Assembly (NCBI GenBank): GCA_036362985.1
Contig: JAYGXS010000009.1
Location: 26,577,079 to 26,641,078 of the forward strand
Length of the DNA: 64,000 nt
Reading direction: 5' to 3'
Source of the DNA: Ligula intestinalis
Taxonomy: Eukaryota; Platyhelminthes; Cestoda; Diphyllobothriidea; Diphyllobothriidae
In this document: positions 31,371 to 43,778 of the stretch, piece after piece
Layout: every line of letters starts with the position of its first letter
Position numbering within the stretch: the stretch's first letter is position 1
Notes under the pieces: generated by a model
What the model saw: only the letters and a program-made list of their open reading frames with translations
Told to the model about the DNA's origin: nothing
The model's database searches: none
Program-made: the position numbers and the translations under genes

Positions 31371-34300
31371 GCCTTACTCCGTCGCCATGGCGAACCACAA
31401 CCTCTTCCTCCAATCCCCGTCCTTTTTTAACGACCTCCACCCTTCTAGTCGCCGTCCTTTCCCCAACTCCAACCGTTTTTCGGGACCCAGTCATTTCCCT
31501 CGTTACCAGAACAGCTCTTTTCCCCGCGGACCTCGCCACCCACAACCCGATAGCAATCATTCCTGCGCCTGTGATCTTTCGTCAGGTTCGCTATCCGTTA
31601 CTTCATGCTCCGCATTGTCAAAGGAAGTTTGTCCTTTTTATACTACCATCACGATAAACAGTCAGCCAGTACAGGCACTTATAGACACGGGCGCCACTGT
31701 ATCCTTAATCAGAAACCACTTGATAGTACCCCTTCGCCTTGACCAGTCGATTTTGGTCTGTCCTTTTACACGTCTTAAGTCAGCTGATGGCTCAGCCATG
31801 AGATACCTCGGTTCAGTGTCCGTCGATGTCACCCTTTCCCACACTACTGTCACACATACCTTTTTAATTCTACCACATTCGACCTTGGATGTGATCTTAG
31901 AGGTCGACTTTCTAGCGCTTCGTGGCTGCCTTATCGACGTAAGTGGTCACACCGTACGATTCAATCACTCCACAGAGAAACCCAAACAGAACCCAGATTT
32001 TGACGACGAAGCTATCTGCGCGGCCATCGACGAATACGTCAAAATCCAACCTACCCGTATCGACGACATCCTACCACAATCGTCCCTTGACGACCCAAAT
32101 TACGTTGCGTTATGCCACTTGCTTTTGAGTTTTCAAGATATTTTCGCTTGGGACAGTTGTTCCCTCGGTCGCACGAATATTATTCGCCATACCATTGATA
32201 CTGGCAATGCCAAACCCGTATGGCTGCCGCCCCGTCGGATCCCCGCTCATTATCAGGAGGAGGAGGTACGCCAGATGTTGACTACTATGCTTAAGGATAA
32301 AGTCATCCGACCTTCTCATTCCCTTTGGGCTTCCCCTGTGACCTTGGTAGCTAAGAAAGATGGCAAGTTACGGTTCTGCATCGACTATCGGCGCCTTAAA
32401 GCTCTCACTACCCGTGACTCCTTCTCACTACCTCACATTGAGTCTACACTCGATTCCTTAGCCGGGTCGAAGTGGTTCTCCACCTTAGACCTCATGTCGG
32501 GCTACTAGCAAGTGGAAATCGAACCGTCCCATCGTCAGAAGACGGCTTTTATCCTACCTCATGGACTGTTCGAGTTCGAGACCATGCCCTTCGGGCTTTG
32601 TAACGCGGCGGCCACGTTTCAACGTCTTATGCAGGCTGTTCTGGCCCATCTGTTTCCCAGCCGCTGTCTCATTTACTTGGATGACGTCTTCGTGTTCGGA
32701 CGGTTAATCGAACAGCATAATGCGAACCTGCATGCCGTTTTGGCAGCCCTCCGCGACGCTGGCCTACGGTTTAATCCGAAAAAGTGCTACTTCCTCCGTA
32801 CCCAGGTTACCTTCATGGGCTATGAAACTACAGCGGCCGGTATCCGAGTCTCAGACGAGAAGATAGATGCCATACGCGGTTGGCTCACCCCGACGAACTC
32901 CACTGAGGTCCAAGCGTTTGTTGGTTTGGCTTTCTATTACCGTCGGTTCATACGTAACTTTGCCGGCATTGCACGGCCCCTTAACCGACTGATGGAAAAG
33001 AAAGCGAAGTTCATTTGGTCTCAGGATTGTCAGGACGCCTTCGACGAATTGAAATCACTCTTAATCAGTGCCCCTATTTTGGCGCTGCCTTATGTTGCAG
33101 CGGTTGCCCCACCTTTAATTCTGAACACCGACGCCAGCGCTTTCGCGATTGGTGCCGTTCTGTCACAAGCCAGTGAGGATGGTATGGAGAGACCGATTTG
33201 TTTCGCCAGTAGAACGCTGTCTAAACCTGAGCGCAATTACTGCACGTATCGTCGTGAACTGCTAGCTGTTGTTACTTTTGTTAAGCGGTTCTGACCTTAC
33301 CTTCTTGGCACGCCCTTTGAGCTCCGCTCTGACCACAAAGCACTCCAGTGGCTGCAAACTACTATAGACGCAGAAGGCAAGCTGGCCCGATGGCAAGAAA
33401 TTTTGCAGGCGTTCTACTTAAAACCTTTATACCGCCCCGGTAAGCAACACTCCAACGCCGATGCCTTATCGCGCATTCCGCCCACGGCCGACCCCCTAGA
33501 CCCCTCATTTGTTCAAGACTCTGTCAACGTAGTTTATGCTAGTGCGGAAACCCTGCACCACTGGGCTGTGGCCCAGAGCACCGACCCAAACACCGCAGTC
33601 ATCTACGATCATTTGGCTCGCGGCCTTCCTCGCCCCACTCTCAATGATTTACACAGTTCGTCGGAAATGGCCTACGCCATTCGTAGCCTTTGGCCCCGTC
33701 TTTACATTGAGAACGATATTTTACTCATACGGGACGAAGATACTCGCGACACACGGGTCGTCGTTCCAGGCAGCCTGGTTCGCTCGGTATTGTCGAATCT
33801 ACATAGCGAATTAGGCCATGTCGGCCGCAATAAAACCGAAGCCGCAGCTCGGCAACGCTTTTGGTGGCCCCAACTCCGACGCCAGGTCTCTACTTTCTGT
33901 AATACTTGTGCTACTTGGACCTCTATAAAATCCCCCAATCAACGTTCACGAGCCCCAGTACAACCTATGACTACTAGCTTTCCCTTTCAACGCGTTGGTC
34001 TAGACATCGTAGGGCCACTCCCGCCCGCACATGGCCACCGCTGCATACTAGTCATGGTTGATTATTTTACCAAATGGGCTGAAGCCGCCCCCTCTGTCGG
34101 CAAGATGCTGCTTCCGTTACCACAGCCCTTTTCAACTATTGGATCTGTCGCTTTGCGCTCCCTTGTTTCTACACTCCGACTGTGGGGCCAACTTCGAGAG
34201 CCGACTGTTACGCGAAGTGTGTGAGATGTTGAATATTTACACGACCAGAACGACACCGTGGCAACCAGAAGGCAATGGCCAGGTCGCATGAACCAACCGT

Positions 34301-34803
34301 ACTCTCATCCAACGCCTAAAAACTTTCGCGAGCGGACCTAACCAGAAGGTCTGGGACGAAGGACTCCCTTTTGCTATGATGGCCTACCGGGCTGCGGAAC
34401 ACGCATAAACCGGGTATGCCCCATTCTTTATGCTTACAGGACGTCCCTTTCGGTTACCACTTGATTCCCGCGTACCGTCTACTCTTCCCCTCAATACACT
34501 CCAAGTTCATATGTGTGGGAACTACAGGAGCTTCTTCGGTCTACCCATAACATGGCTCGACAGCACTTAGGCGCGGCGGCAGACTGGCAAAAAGAATATT
34601 TCAATAGGCAGGTGAACGGCAACCCTTTTCAACGGGGTGACTGGGTGTGGCATGAGCGACAAGTTCCGCCCCTGGGTTCATCGGCCAAGTTCCACCACTC
34701 TTGCGAAGGTCCCTTTGTGATCGTGGCGACTCACAGCCCTACCACCTATGTACTGCGCGAGGCCCTTGACCCTGACGGTCAAACCTTCACCGCCCATTTT
34801 TAA
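31370..34803 (+). pseudogene. pol: pol region of the Gypsy element
   Basis: Protease is marked by QALIDTGATVSLI (DTG at 31684-31692). Reverse transcriptase carries CIDYRRLKALT, STLDLMSGY and LIYLDDVFVF, with YLDD at 32674-32685. A TAG at 32506-32508 replaces the usual Trp codon. RNase H has LNTDASAFAIGAVLS and the YCTYRRELLAVV motif, with a TGA at 33292-33294. Integrase has the HHCC finger (HSELGHVGRNKT, CNTCATW), then LDIVGPLP, HSDCGANFES and PEGNGQVA for the D, D and E positions. The integrase core is shifted to another frame between about 34090 and 34490, and a TGA is at 34289-34291. The tail ends at 34803. Confidence 0.88.
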
Positions 34804-34962
34804 AAGCTTAAGCCTTACCGTGCGCACCCACCCAACACCACTGATTCTAACCTTGCTATACTACCTCCTAACTTAGTCCCACAACCGGTTAGGGAGGAGA
34901 CTGTAGAGACTATGCCGCCAGCGAGCCCTGCGGACAGGGCTCTGTCTGAGGGAGGGGGAGTG

Positions 34963-35416
34963 TGTAACGGTGAGCATACGAATCCGGGGTGGCTCAGGAA
35001 AGGGGCTGTTTTGAGCTGGTTGATCTAAGTGTCTGTTTTTGTGCCTCTTCAGGTGAAGGAGCTGCAGAATCGAACCCGGAAGTGAAAACTGTAGCTTAGG
35101 AGCCTACGGATTGAATTATCCTTCCCTGCCGGATCATTTATTCCCTACCACCCTTGTGTTAACATTTGCCATTTCGTTCTCCGCCCATTTCCTACTTGTT
35201 TTCCCCCTTTTCGTATTCTATTTATAATAAACTCTGGTTCCCTACTCCACTTCTACCACCTTACGTATGCCTGGAAACGAGTTAGAAAGAATGACTGAAC
35301 CAGCTGACGAGGATAACCTCAGTGAATTTGCAGTTATCAACCAAGGACCTACTTTGGGATAGCAAGAATCATCCTCTGTTGAAAATTTAAAGCAGGAGTC
35401 CGGCAAGACTGCTACA
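34963..35416 (+). repeat. 3' LTR of the Gypsy element
   Basis: It begins TGTAACGG and ends ACTGCTACA, the same length as the 5' copy and about 95% identical by eye. The gag start codon and following codons are duplicated here, with an internal TAG in place of a Gln-adjacent codon. The sequence after it (ATCATATTAGC) is not element sequence. Confidence 0.88.
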
Positions 35417-36199
35417 ATCATATTAGCGGAATTTAACGAAAAAAGGATAATTTCGGCTACTGAAAATATAAAAGTAATTTATTATTGTAAGTTAAAGGCA
35501 AATAGGATCCTGAAAGGCAGTCCTACAGCATATATAGAACGCCTCGCCTCGCCACGACACAAAAGCCAATAAACACTTCTGGGATTTTAGCCAGGGTCAA
35601 GACTGTGGAGATGGTAAGTCGATCAAGCTTACCATACCAATGACTGCATGCTGGGAGGTTATGAAGTTTACGCAGCTATTCTACTGTATCTGATAGGCTT
35701 CGACTCACAGTTACATAGTCAACTTTTGGGCCAAGCCTCGAAAGGTTTGTCGCAATTTTCTGATGTTTCTTCAAAACTTTCATGCACAATGCCGATATTC
35801 GCGAAGGATTGGTAATCACTGCCAGACCGAAATTAGATAGGGTTTGTAATACTGATTATCGTACAGCTTAATCTCAAGTCATTTCAGATTATACCAACCA
35901 AGCTATTTGATAAACTACCAGCCATCTTTTTGTCGATGTTCTGTCGTTGTTTGATACGGCTTCAAGGGGTTCAGTTCCTCCTTGGGTCCCTCAGCGTTCA
36001 CCTTGCGTCTTCTGCCAGGTACTTCAGTTTTTACGTTAGTGATCTTTAAGATCCTCGGACATAAATGTGCTAAATTGGCTAAAAGTGTTCGGAATGAAGC
36101 TATCTAGGCTCAGATAGAGAGTTGAAATAAATATTTAACGATGGTAGAGGGTGCTCACTAAATGTGCTACGGGATCTACTCGTCCTTTTGTGCATTGAG
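35417..36199 (+). repeat. right flank, containing dispersed repeat copy 2 (35860-36160)
   Basis: The segment 35860-36160 aligns with 29000-29330 (see that entry). The first 440 bases show nothing recognisable. Confidence 0.45.
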
Positions 36200-36330
36200 G
36201 CTTACTCTCGAGCCTTGCCAGCAGCCGCACAGCAGCTAGTATTATAGGCCGAATAGCTGCGGATGGCTAATAAGTCAGCAATAGTCCTTCCAGTCTCCCT
36301 TGTCTTTGTCAGTAACGCTACTCTGCTCAT
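36200..36330 (+). repeat. SINE copy, diverged
   Basis: A CTCTCGAGCCTTGCCAGCAG block and CAGCCGCACAG match 61130-61180. They are followed by the shared tail GGCTAATAAGTCAG and CCTTCCAGTCTCCCTTG. This links the head variant with the common tail. Confidence 0.5.
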
Positions 36331-39059
36331 AACGATTTGAGCCAATATTCATCAGCTTCAGTGGTATAACCGTGTAATAGCCATAAATTGCCAGCAGGAA
36401 GTCGACAGTATGCATACGCTTTCGGTAATAAGGTTGAACAAACTCGGCATTTATGGACAAAGAAAGCAAAACAGTGAAGTTCTTAAAGCAAATTCTTCAG
36501 CAAAATTTCTAAAACAATCTGCAACTCGTTACACTTAATCTTTCGAAATATTTACAAAGAAATTTTACAAGCGGAAACTTCTTTCAATATACACAAGATG
36601 GTATGAATTTGATTACAAGCACAACCGTAATCTAACTTCGTAGTAAACAGTCAGCCTATCCGTGTATAGCCTCCAATCAATTTTTATTACTATCAAGAGC
36701 CCGGAGCTGATAACTATAGAAAATCTTTTTGTGAGTCTCAAAAGAAATTAATACAAAGCTTACAAGGATCTTTTCGTGCATTAAAAACGTCAATTTTTAC
36801 CAAGTATCAACATGGGAACAAACTTTAGTCAAGGTGACCACATCTATTTCCGACACAGTTAATGCAATTCTAAATGTTAATGGAAACAATCTAACTGATA
36901 CAAATTTTGTACTTGTACTTATTCTGTCTTAATTTGCCATTTTTTCCACTCCCATGCCTTAAACATATTTATATTCAACATTAGATCAGTGACTTGTCAT
37001 ATAGCCATTACCCTCATCTCGAGTGTTTTTGTAAACAGTAATTTCTCCGCCAAGCTATGTCTTTTTTACTTATGGTCCTTACTTTGCTGTTGTAATACTT
37101 TGGGGGCAGGCCGCGTGTGCTGACTTCGACAAAATTTACATTTGTAAGTGAATCCACGCATTTCATCAGATAGGGAATCTCCTATACGATTTACCATAGC
37201 AACATCCCAGATATTAGCTTGCTAGCTAAAAGCGTTATACAGGAAGACAGAGATTGAGCAGATGTGGCAAAAGTCCGATCCACACTCAACGAAGGACTGC
37301 ATGCACATCATGAGGTATTGATAGGCTTCATAAATGCTATGTCGAAATCCTTCGAGATAGTTAAGCGAAAGTTGGATCGATATAGCAATGCGCGCTATAA
37401 TACAAACTGACCACCGCTGAAAATTTCTAATTATAATACTATTTTCTATATGTTAGTAGTATTCGCTTTATAGCATAACGCTTTAGAAGGGTTTCGCTTC
37501 AATCAGTTCGGTCTCCGCGAATATTTCCTCGGTCTTCCCTATTTTGGCTATCTGCGTACCGCGATGACCCCGCCAGCGATCGCACCAGCCAAACCTGGTG
37601 GCCTAAACACTCATCTTTTGTTCGAACCGCAGCGGACTGTCGACGGTCAGGGCAGATGTTTCTGTTTTTCCAACTTNNNNNNNNNNAGATGATTTGCCGA
37701 AAAATATACTTTGCCTAACAAATTTACTTTTCATGATTACTTTTAGGTTGTTCGGGTAGTGTTTTATTGTGCGCCCGCTTTTGTCTGAGATTACTATTAA
37801 AAACTGTTGTCAATTCTTAAATAGCCTGACTTGCCATCAGTGTTCACTTTTTGCCATTTGGGTCCGGCTGAATTTTTCAGGTGGCTTCAGAAGAAAGGCC
37901 TACCTTCCTTCGTAGGTGAATGGAGTCGGTGGGATTGCAGCTTTTAAGTCTTGTTATTGGGTGTACCGATTGACGATAACATAATTTGAATTAGAATGCC
38001 AGTTTTATGGGCTTTAGAAAGTCCTTAGTTCTTTGCAGGAAGAGATTCGGTTTCATTCGTGGGTTTGGTGATATCGTTGATTGTTTTAAATCATGAAATA
38101 TTAACAAACATTCGATGAAAATTCAGTTGGCCGCCTACCTTAGACACTGCTAGCCCCAGAATTCTGTCTTACGGGACCGGTGGTATAAGTTTAGTTTATT
38201 TTTAGCGTACTGTTACGTTCATTTGTTTAATTTTAGTTTAGTTTACTGCAATTTGGTTTTTAGTATAGTTGCTTTTGTTAACTATGCTTAATATAGTTTA
38301 ATGCTCATTAGTTATTGCAGCATATTTATATATTTAAGCGGTGTCTAACTAAACTTAAATAAATCTTAATAAACTTCAACTTGAACTAAAGTGACTACAG
38401 GATCAGGAGCTAGGGCTACCTAAGTTGGGTGACCAAGTAATCTTTTCCCGAAAATTTGGTTCGAAAAGATAATTCGTATGAAACTGTAATATAGCCTTTA
38501 TTGCGGCGTAATCCAAAGACAATTTAATCAGGCCAGAATACCAGCTTTAACATGAAATCCTTCGCGGCAGCTTGCAAATCAAAAAACTCAGTGAAAAGTC
38601 ATAATTTAAGTAGTATGCATTTTGTACACGTATTTTATCAACATGCTTATAAATTCAACCATGTCATAGAGAAAACACGGATGAAAGTATTAGTTCTTCG
38701 GTAATTAATAACGTCATCTTTAAAGGTTATACTGGTTATTGGGTATAATTTGTTTTAAACGGTTGAAGTGACCCTATAGCGCTTTTCGTTTCCCACACCG
38801 TGCTGCGCATGAGATCAGGTGATTGCAGTTCTCGGCCTGCCTCACGCATACTTCGAGCGAACGCTTGTCGCGCGTGGTGCACTGACGTGCGTACACACCA
38901 ACAATTGCCCTTCCCGGTCTGGCTAACCAGCGTCCCAGGCTGATTAATACAAAGACCGCTCCAGGCTCTTGTGAGGATTCCCGCTTTGAAGCACTTCGGA
39001 TCCGCTCCCCTCGCGGCCAGACTTGCACTAGTCTGATGGTCCAATTCCGTCTGCTGGTA
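36331..39059. other. AT-rich DNA with an assembly gap
   Basis: A run of 10 N at 37677-37686 is a scaffold gap. Around 38190-38400 the sequence is rich in TTTAGT-type repeats. A copy of the AT-rich dispersed repeat is at about 38545-38690 (AAGTAGTATGC, TTATAAATTCAA). No coding region is supported. Confidence 0.5.
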
Positions 39060-39800
39060 AAGAAAACACACGATCGAGCACTGGAACGAATTGTATTTTG
39101 TCCTGAGCTTTCGGGTTCCTGCAAGAGTACATCGTCAGAGATGAAAAACAGCGACAAATGGGGTGGCTACTTGTGGCGTGTGTACAATAACTAAAACTTT
39201 AAACGTGTAGAAAATAAATAATTGTGTGTTTATGCTGCCGACTTGCATCTGTGGACTTTGTTAGCCTGTGCCCGTAGGCAAGATCGACATGTTGGGTGGG
39301 AATATTTACAGAAATAAAATCGTTAACAAAAAACAAGCAAAACTTATAGGGGGAGGGGCAATTAAAAAAGTCATAGAAGAGGGAATGGGGGATGAGCGGA
39401 GAGGAATTGTGTAGGCTTGGGCGCCAAATGGCCACGTCAGCATCGAAAGTGGGATGATTATGGAGAATTTTGGGCCAAATGATTACGGCGGGCGTGTGGA
39501 TGTGATCGTTTGCAATAGCGTAAGGCCCTGTACGCGGCGCCAATGAGACATATCTGTTGACAGAATTCTTATCCGTGGACCAAGCTTCGATAAATTCTCT
39601 GCTCGTCTTGTTTCCCGCGTGGGCGAGTACCTTGACGGCAGCGAAGTTGAACGCATGGCCTGTTTCGGAGGTGTGAGTTGCAACTTGTGATGATTCGTCG
39701 CCTCGTCGCACGGCATGCTTGTGTTCACGTATGGGCGATCCAAGCATGCGTTCAGTAGGCCCAACATCCTCCGTACCCACCCCATTGGCCGGTTCCTCAA
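39060..39800 (-). pseudogene. Penelope-like element, endonuclease and 3' end fragment
   Basis: The minus-strand translation contains IREHKHAVRRGD, SETGHAFNF, VKVLAHAGNKTSREFIEA and STDKNSVNRYVSL. This is the region of the GIY-YIG endonuclease after its catalytic start, as in the two long Penelope-like elements nearby. The 3' untranslated part (39060-39420) matches 8994-9315, including the hammerhead-like motif. The reverse transcriptase is missing. Upstream on the minus strand, 39830-39980 shares an unrelated repeat with 46700-46830. Confidence 0.75.
39099..39146 (-). ncRNA. hammerhead-like motif, helix II decayed
   Basis: The core CTGACGA and the GAAAGCTC ending are intact, and helix I pairs TCT with AGG, one pair being G-T. 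Helix II (GTACTCTTG opposite AGGAACCC) no longer pairs well, so this copy is probably inactive. Confidence 0.45.
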
Positions 39801-40076
39801 TTCCTTTAACCCACTGCGAAATAGTTTATGATTTTGGGATATTTGGAGTCCGTGAAATGTCCATTCATGGAGTATCGGGTCTATCCGCTTATTAATGCTG
39901 CCTATGAAGTATACAACATGGTCCACATTCATTGCAGCAGTTTTTGAATCCCTACTCAGCATGTACATAGGGAAACTCATGTAAAATGTAGCTGCGGCTT
40001 GAATTAAAAACTATTGTAAATTTAAGAAATTGTGGCAAAGAACAGGAAGGTGCGATCGCTGGGATATCTTTTGTAT

Positions 40077-40125
40077 TTGTCTGGGCTTTCAAATTCGTAA
40101 AAGTGGCTACCACCTTCAAAGACAA
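40077..40125 (-). ncRNA. hammerhead-like motif, variant subfamily
   Basis: On the minus strand TTGTCT precedes a TTGAAGG core and pairs perfectly with AGACAA after GAAAGCCC. The last core base is G instead of A. The same order of elements is seen at 40977-41023 and 41180-41225. Confidence 0.35.
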
Positions 40126-40315
40126 TGAGAGTGCAGTGAGAAATGATACGTTTTGTCGTATGGCTACTAATTGCGTTCTCCGAGGATCAGTGATCCCAGA
40201 ATACCATATGGTTCAGAAGCTATGCGGTGTGCGGAAAGCTGTGGCTTGGGGGAAGTGCCAGCTGACGGGATAACTTGGACACCGCAGTCGGCCTAGTATG
40301 TGTTGTGTTATGCTG

Positions 40316-40340
40316 TGTGGAGTGGAGTGGAGTGGAGTGG
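40316..40340 (+). repeat. GTGGA microsatellite
   Basis: Five tandem units of GTGGA. Confidence 0.9.
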
Positions 40341-40976
40341 CTGTCATCGACCCGAGAGCTAGGCGCAATGGCTCCTTCTTACTATGGCCTTTATGGCGCT
40401 CCCAGCCTAGAGCCTATTTAGCAAGATGTGCTGTTGGTACGCGTGTTGAGTATTAGTCGCGCCAGCCGTCTGCGCCCCTCCCCATATCTCCGCCCTTCTT
40501 GACTTCGTCTTGACAACCGGGTCCCGGTGTGGGAGCGGTGAGAGAGTGGAGTGGATTCTCCGCGAGTCTGCTTGCGTTGTACATCGCTCAGAAGTCACCG
40601 CGTTGTTTCAACTCTTTGAAGCGCCTGGTGTACAACTTCGAAACTGATGGTCGAACTTTCGGTTCTCAGGCGTCACTAAAGGCCTTCAAAGGTTGACGCA
40701 TTCAAGCTCTAGAAGCTTAGCTCAGTCTTAGTGAAAAAATTCAGTTTGTAATTTTAGTCCCAGTCTGTGTTATTAGTTGAATCCGTATCTTCCTTTTCAT
40801 CCGAGCTCTCGGTAGATTGTCTATCTCGTGAAATGTTACCCGAGCCTTTGCAATGCATTTTCGATTCAATCGAAGTACTTTCGTAGGGGCTTAGTGAATG
40901 GAAGCGAATATGCCAGCCCCGGGGCTCCTGTTGCGAAGGAGACGAAGGCGCAATAACTGGGGGTAGCACTTGCACT

Positions 40977-41225
40977 CGTCTGGGCTTTCGGCTTCGTACA
41001 AGAGGCTAACACCTTCAGAGACGCGTTTTGTTTTCCAGCAACGAGAAAAAATGTGGGCGTGAAGGGGAGAAGGAGAGGGCCAAATGAGAGGACGTGGGCG
41101 TGGCCTCAACCTACCCCCCTCCCACCCCTATTTTCTACGTAGCTGGAATAAAAACATGAAAATTCTCGTTGCATTCACATTGTCTCCGGAGGTGCCCTCT
41201 AGTACGAAGCCAAAAGCTCAGACAA
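40977..41225. repeat. inverted pair of Penelope-like end fragments with hammerhead-like motifs
   Basis: The minus-strand segment ending at 40977 and the plus-strand segment to 41225 are diverged inverted copies, sharing GTACGAAGCC, AAAGC.CAGAC and GAG.GCTACCCC. Each carries a hammerhead-like motif (40977-41023 minus, 41180-41225 plus) with perfectly paired first helices: CGTCT with AGACG, and TTGTCT with AGACAA. Confidence 0.5.
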
Positions 41226-41229
41226 ATAC

Positions 41230-43734
41230 GAGAGCTACCCCTGTGATCGTGCCTTCCATTTTGCTACAAGAATCTGGGGCTCGCGTATTACTTTCCTTTC
41301 GTCAAAAAACTTGTTTTTTGCAAACCGAAAGATATTCTACGTTCAAGTTTACGATTTGAAGAAGACATAACTTCTGACAAAATTAGCACGAGAAATAATA
41401 TTGCTTACTCGTGATTTTTTAAATAAAATATATTAGAATTTGTGAAGGCATTAAAACAAGTGTGAAAATCCTACCAAGTAAACGGTCCTTTGTATTGTGC
41501 CCGAATTTTTATGCGGCCAAAAAGAAACTCATTCCAAAGCCGTCTTCGAATTATTCCGCAGGACAATATTGCAACTACAGTTAAGTTATCCTTTATAAAT
41601 GGAAACGCCCTTCTCAATTTTGATTAACTTTATACAAGATAGGCCAAATACTGTAGGTTCTTTTCTGTAGGGCACTTGGACAGTTTGATCACTCGATGCA
41701 CTCTGTCCAATTTTCTCACATGTAAGTACGATTTCAGCCCTACCACTATACAGCCAGACTTGGTTTGGGATTCTGTTCCTTCCCAATTGAAGAGAAGGAA
41801 AATCGGGTTTCCGGAAACAACCGCATTATTCTTAGTTTGCAAAAATACAGCCGATATTTTAGCTCTTCAACTCTGACTTATGTGCTGAGGTTTTGGCCGT
41901 TCTCGAATATCCCAACCAATGACGTGGGAGTCGTCGTTTTCTACGTTGCAATGCTTTCACGGAACTTCCCGAATATTTGGGCCGAATATTTGGACGACTA
42001 AATTTACATTTAATGATCTGATTCATATATATTTTCACGTTTGGGGAGCTTGAGAATTCTTTGAAAAATCTTCTGTTCCCAAACAAACAATTAGTACATT
42101 TTCTATTACTTTTAAGGGACAAATTCACCCAAGGTTTGATGTCATTTACATCTTTTGCAACTTTCGGCATTCTACGTGTGTTTCAACCCGTACTGTAAAA
42201 CATTTTCTAACACGTGCAACCATATCCCGGCAGCGGTATCGAGGTCCTTTTAAAACCCGTGTCAGTGAAGTGACCATCCCAGTGAAAGGGCTGCTAAAAT
42301 AACTCGTTTGTCAGATCAGCTCCCTGATTGGAGCACCTTTAACTTATTTGTAATGCCCTCGTTCATTGCGACAGGTGGGTTAAGCGAAACAACCATGTCT
42401 AGTTTTTTTCCCTTTTAGCTTTTGCCTGTGGGTAACGATTTTCATAAAAGTATCAGAACCCGGTAAGTGTTCATGACAAAAAAGAGTATTTCAGCTGGCA
42501 ACAAAAGCAAGTAACGCTGTGTGGGATGGGTTTCCAGCGTGACAAGGCGCTCAGCAGAGAACGCGTCACTGTTCGCCTGGTTGTCCCCTATCTGCAGCCT
42601 GAAAAATGGAGTCTAAAGAAAACAGAAAAAAATTTCATTCATCGTTGGCACTTGCTCCCGAAAAACCAACCATTGCCACACTTTCTGTTAACGCTAGTGT
42701 TTCGGCCTTCAGTATTCAGTGAGCTAGCGCGCACCCTGCATCTATTTTGCTGGCGGACCTCAAAAGACCTTATTTGGCGATTGTTTTTACCGAGGGGAAG
42801 GGGGATGGTGTTTATCGAGAGGAAGTCTTCTTTCGCGCCATATAAATGTGCCGGTGCAAATAATCTTGCAGCTCACCGACCAAACCTCTGTCGTTGGTAA
42901 GTCTCACGTTTGTGTGAATGGTTTATTGCGGTTTGAGACATGAATTCATTTAATTTCTATGAAATTTATGCGAATTACGTAATCGTCTATAAATTTTTAG
43001 ACAAGGAAGTCAAATGACTTACCTATTCATAGGTGTTACAGTTCCCTTGGTGTTACTAGGTAAGCAACCATTTATTTTCCAGGGGTTTTATAGTTGACAG
43101 GCTACTTACGTACTTAAACACTTACTAAACCAGTGCATGCATGCATATTATTTATTCAAGCCTGTATTATTTGTCTATATATTTGTCTAAATTCATGAGT
43201 ATAATCTTAGTTTTTCTTTCAAAATAAAACTATTTTTTTGGGAAAGAGTAGTGGGGGTTACTGCATAAACGGAGACGAAGGGCGGTCAGTAATTTCAGTT
43301 TCAGTGACCTGTCGGCAGACTTAACTGCTAATACAGTTCCGTGTTTGTGGGAGTAAAATCGTAATTTAAAGCCATGGCCTTCACGCATGGTCGAGTTGGA
43401 GAAATAAGGGAAGGTCATTATACAAACGAAAACAGGATGCACTTTTATTGGCCACTTCTTACGGGGTAATCTGTTGACAAACTACCCTGTTAATCCGGTT
43501 ATTGAAGGTGATGTCCTGCAAACCTGCTCATGGGAGGTACAGGGTTCAACTAGTTGGATTATAACCCAAAGTACCTGAATCTGGCCGAATAGAAGACGTG
43601 ACTGGTGTTCCTACATTCCGATGGAGCATATTTTCAAAGGAAAAACGTGGAAAGCGTCAATATAGACCGGCCAATGCCAAAAAAGATTCTTTTATTTGAA
43701 GAAGATGTTCTTTGGGATAAAAAGTAACTCTAAT
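41230..43734. other. no gene recognised; AT-rich repeat copy
   Basis: A partial copy of the AT-rich dispersed repeat is at about 41370-41490. An open frame of 124 codons at 42526-42900 (plus) is followed directly by a donor-like GTAAGTC at 42898. It has no acceptor or family that I can identify, so I do not call it a gene. Confidence 0.4.
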
Positions 43735-43778
43735 GGGTAAATTTTCAAGTTTAGCACCCCAACTCGTCTTCGGACTTA
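43735..43778 (-). ncRNA. hammerhead-like motif at the end of Penelope element 1
   Basis: The minus strand reads CCGAAGA (core with U4 changed), then a helix of five pairs (GAGTT with AACTT), GAAA and the palindrome AATT followed by T. Only two base pairs remain in helix I. It is likely a decayed ribozyme. Confidence 0.4.

Larger units (their letters stand above)
30356..35416 (+). mobile_element. Ty3/Gypsy LTR retrotransposon, decayed (CsRn1-like)
   Basis: The 454-bp direct repeats at 30356-30809 and 34963-35416 delimit a 5.06-kb element with gag, protease, reverse transcriptase, RNase H and integrase in the Gypsy order. A purine run, GAGGGAGGGGGAG (34948-34960), precedes the right LTR as a polypurine tract. 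TGGTGGCAGCGC at 30811 is a possible primer-binding site, but I cannot name the tRNA. The element carries at least three nonsense codons and several frameshifts, so it is inactive. No exact target-site duplication is visible; CATA lies on both sides but is offset by two bases on the right. The similarity to the CsRn1 clade of flatworm elements is inference from overall layout. Confidence 0.92.

Noticed and set aside
39830..39980. N-terminal extension of the Penelope endonuclease fragment
   Set aside because: This part matches a different dispersed repeat (46700-46830) and is out of frame with the endonuclease block.
42526..42900. 124-codon frame followed by a donor-like GTAAGTC
   Set aside because: No acceptor, family or partner exon was seen; a single donor-like string is common by chance.
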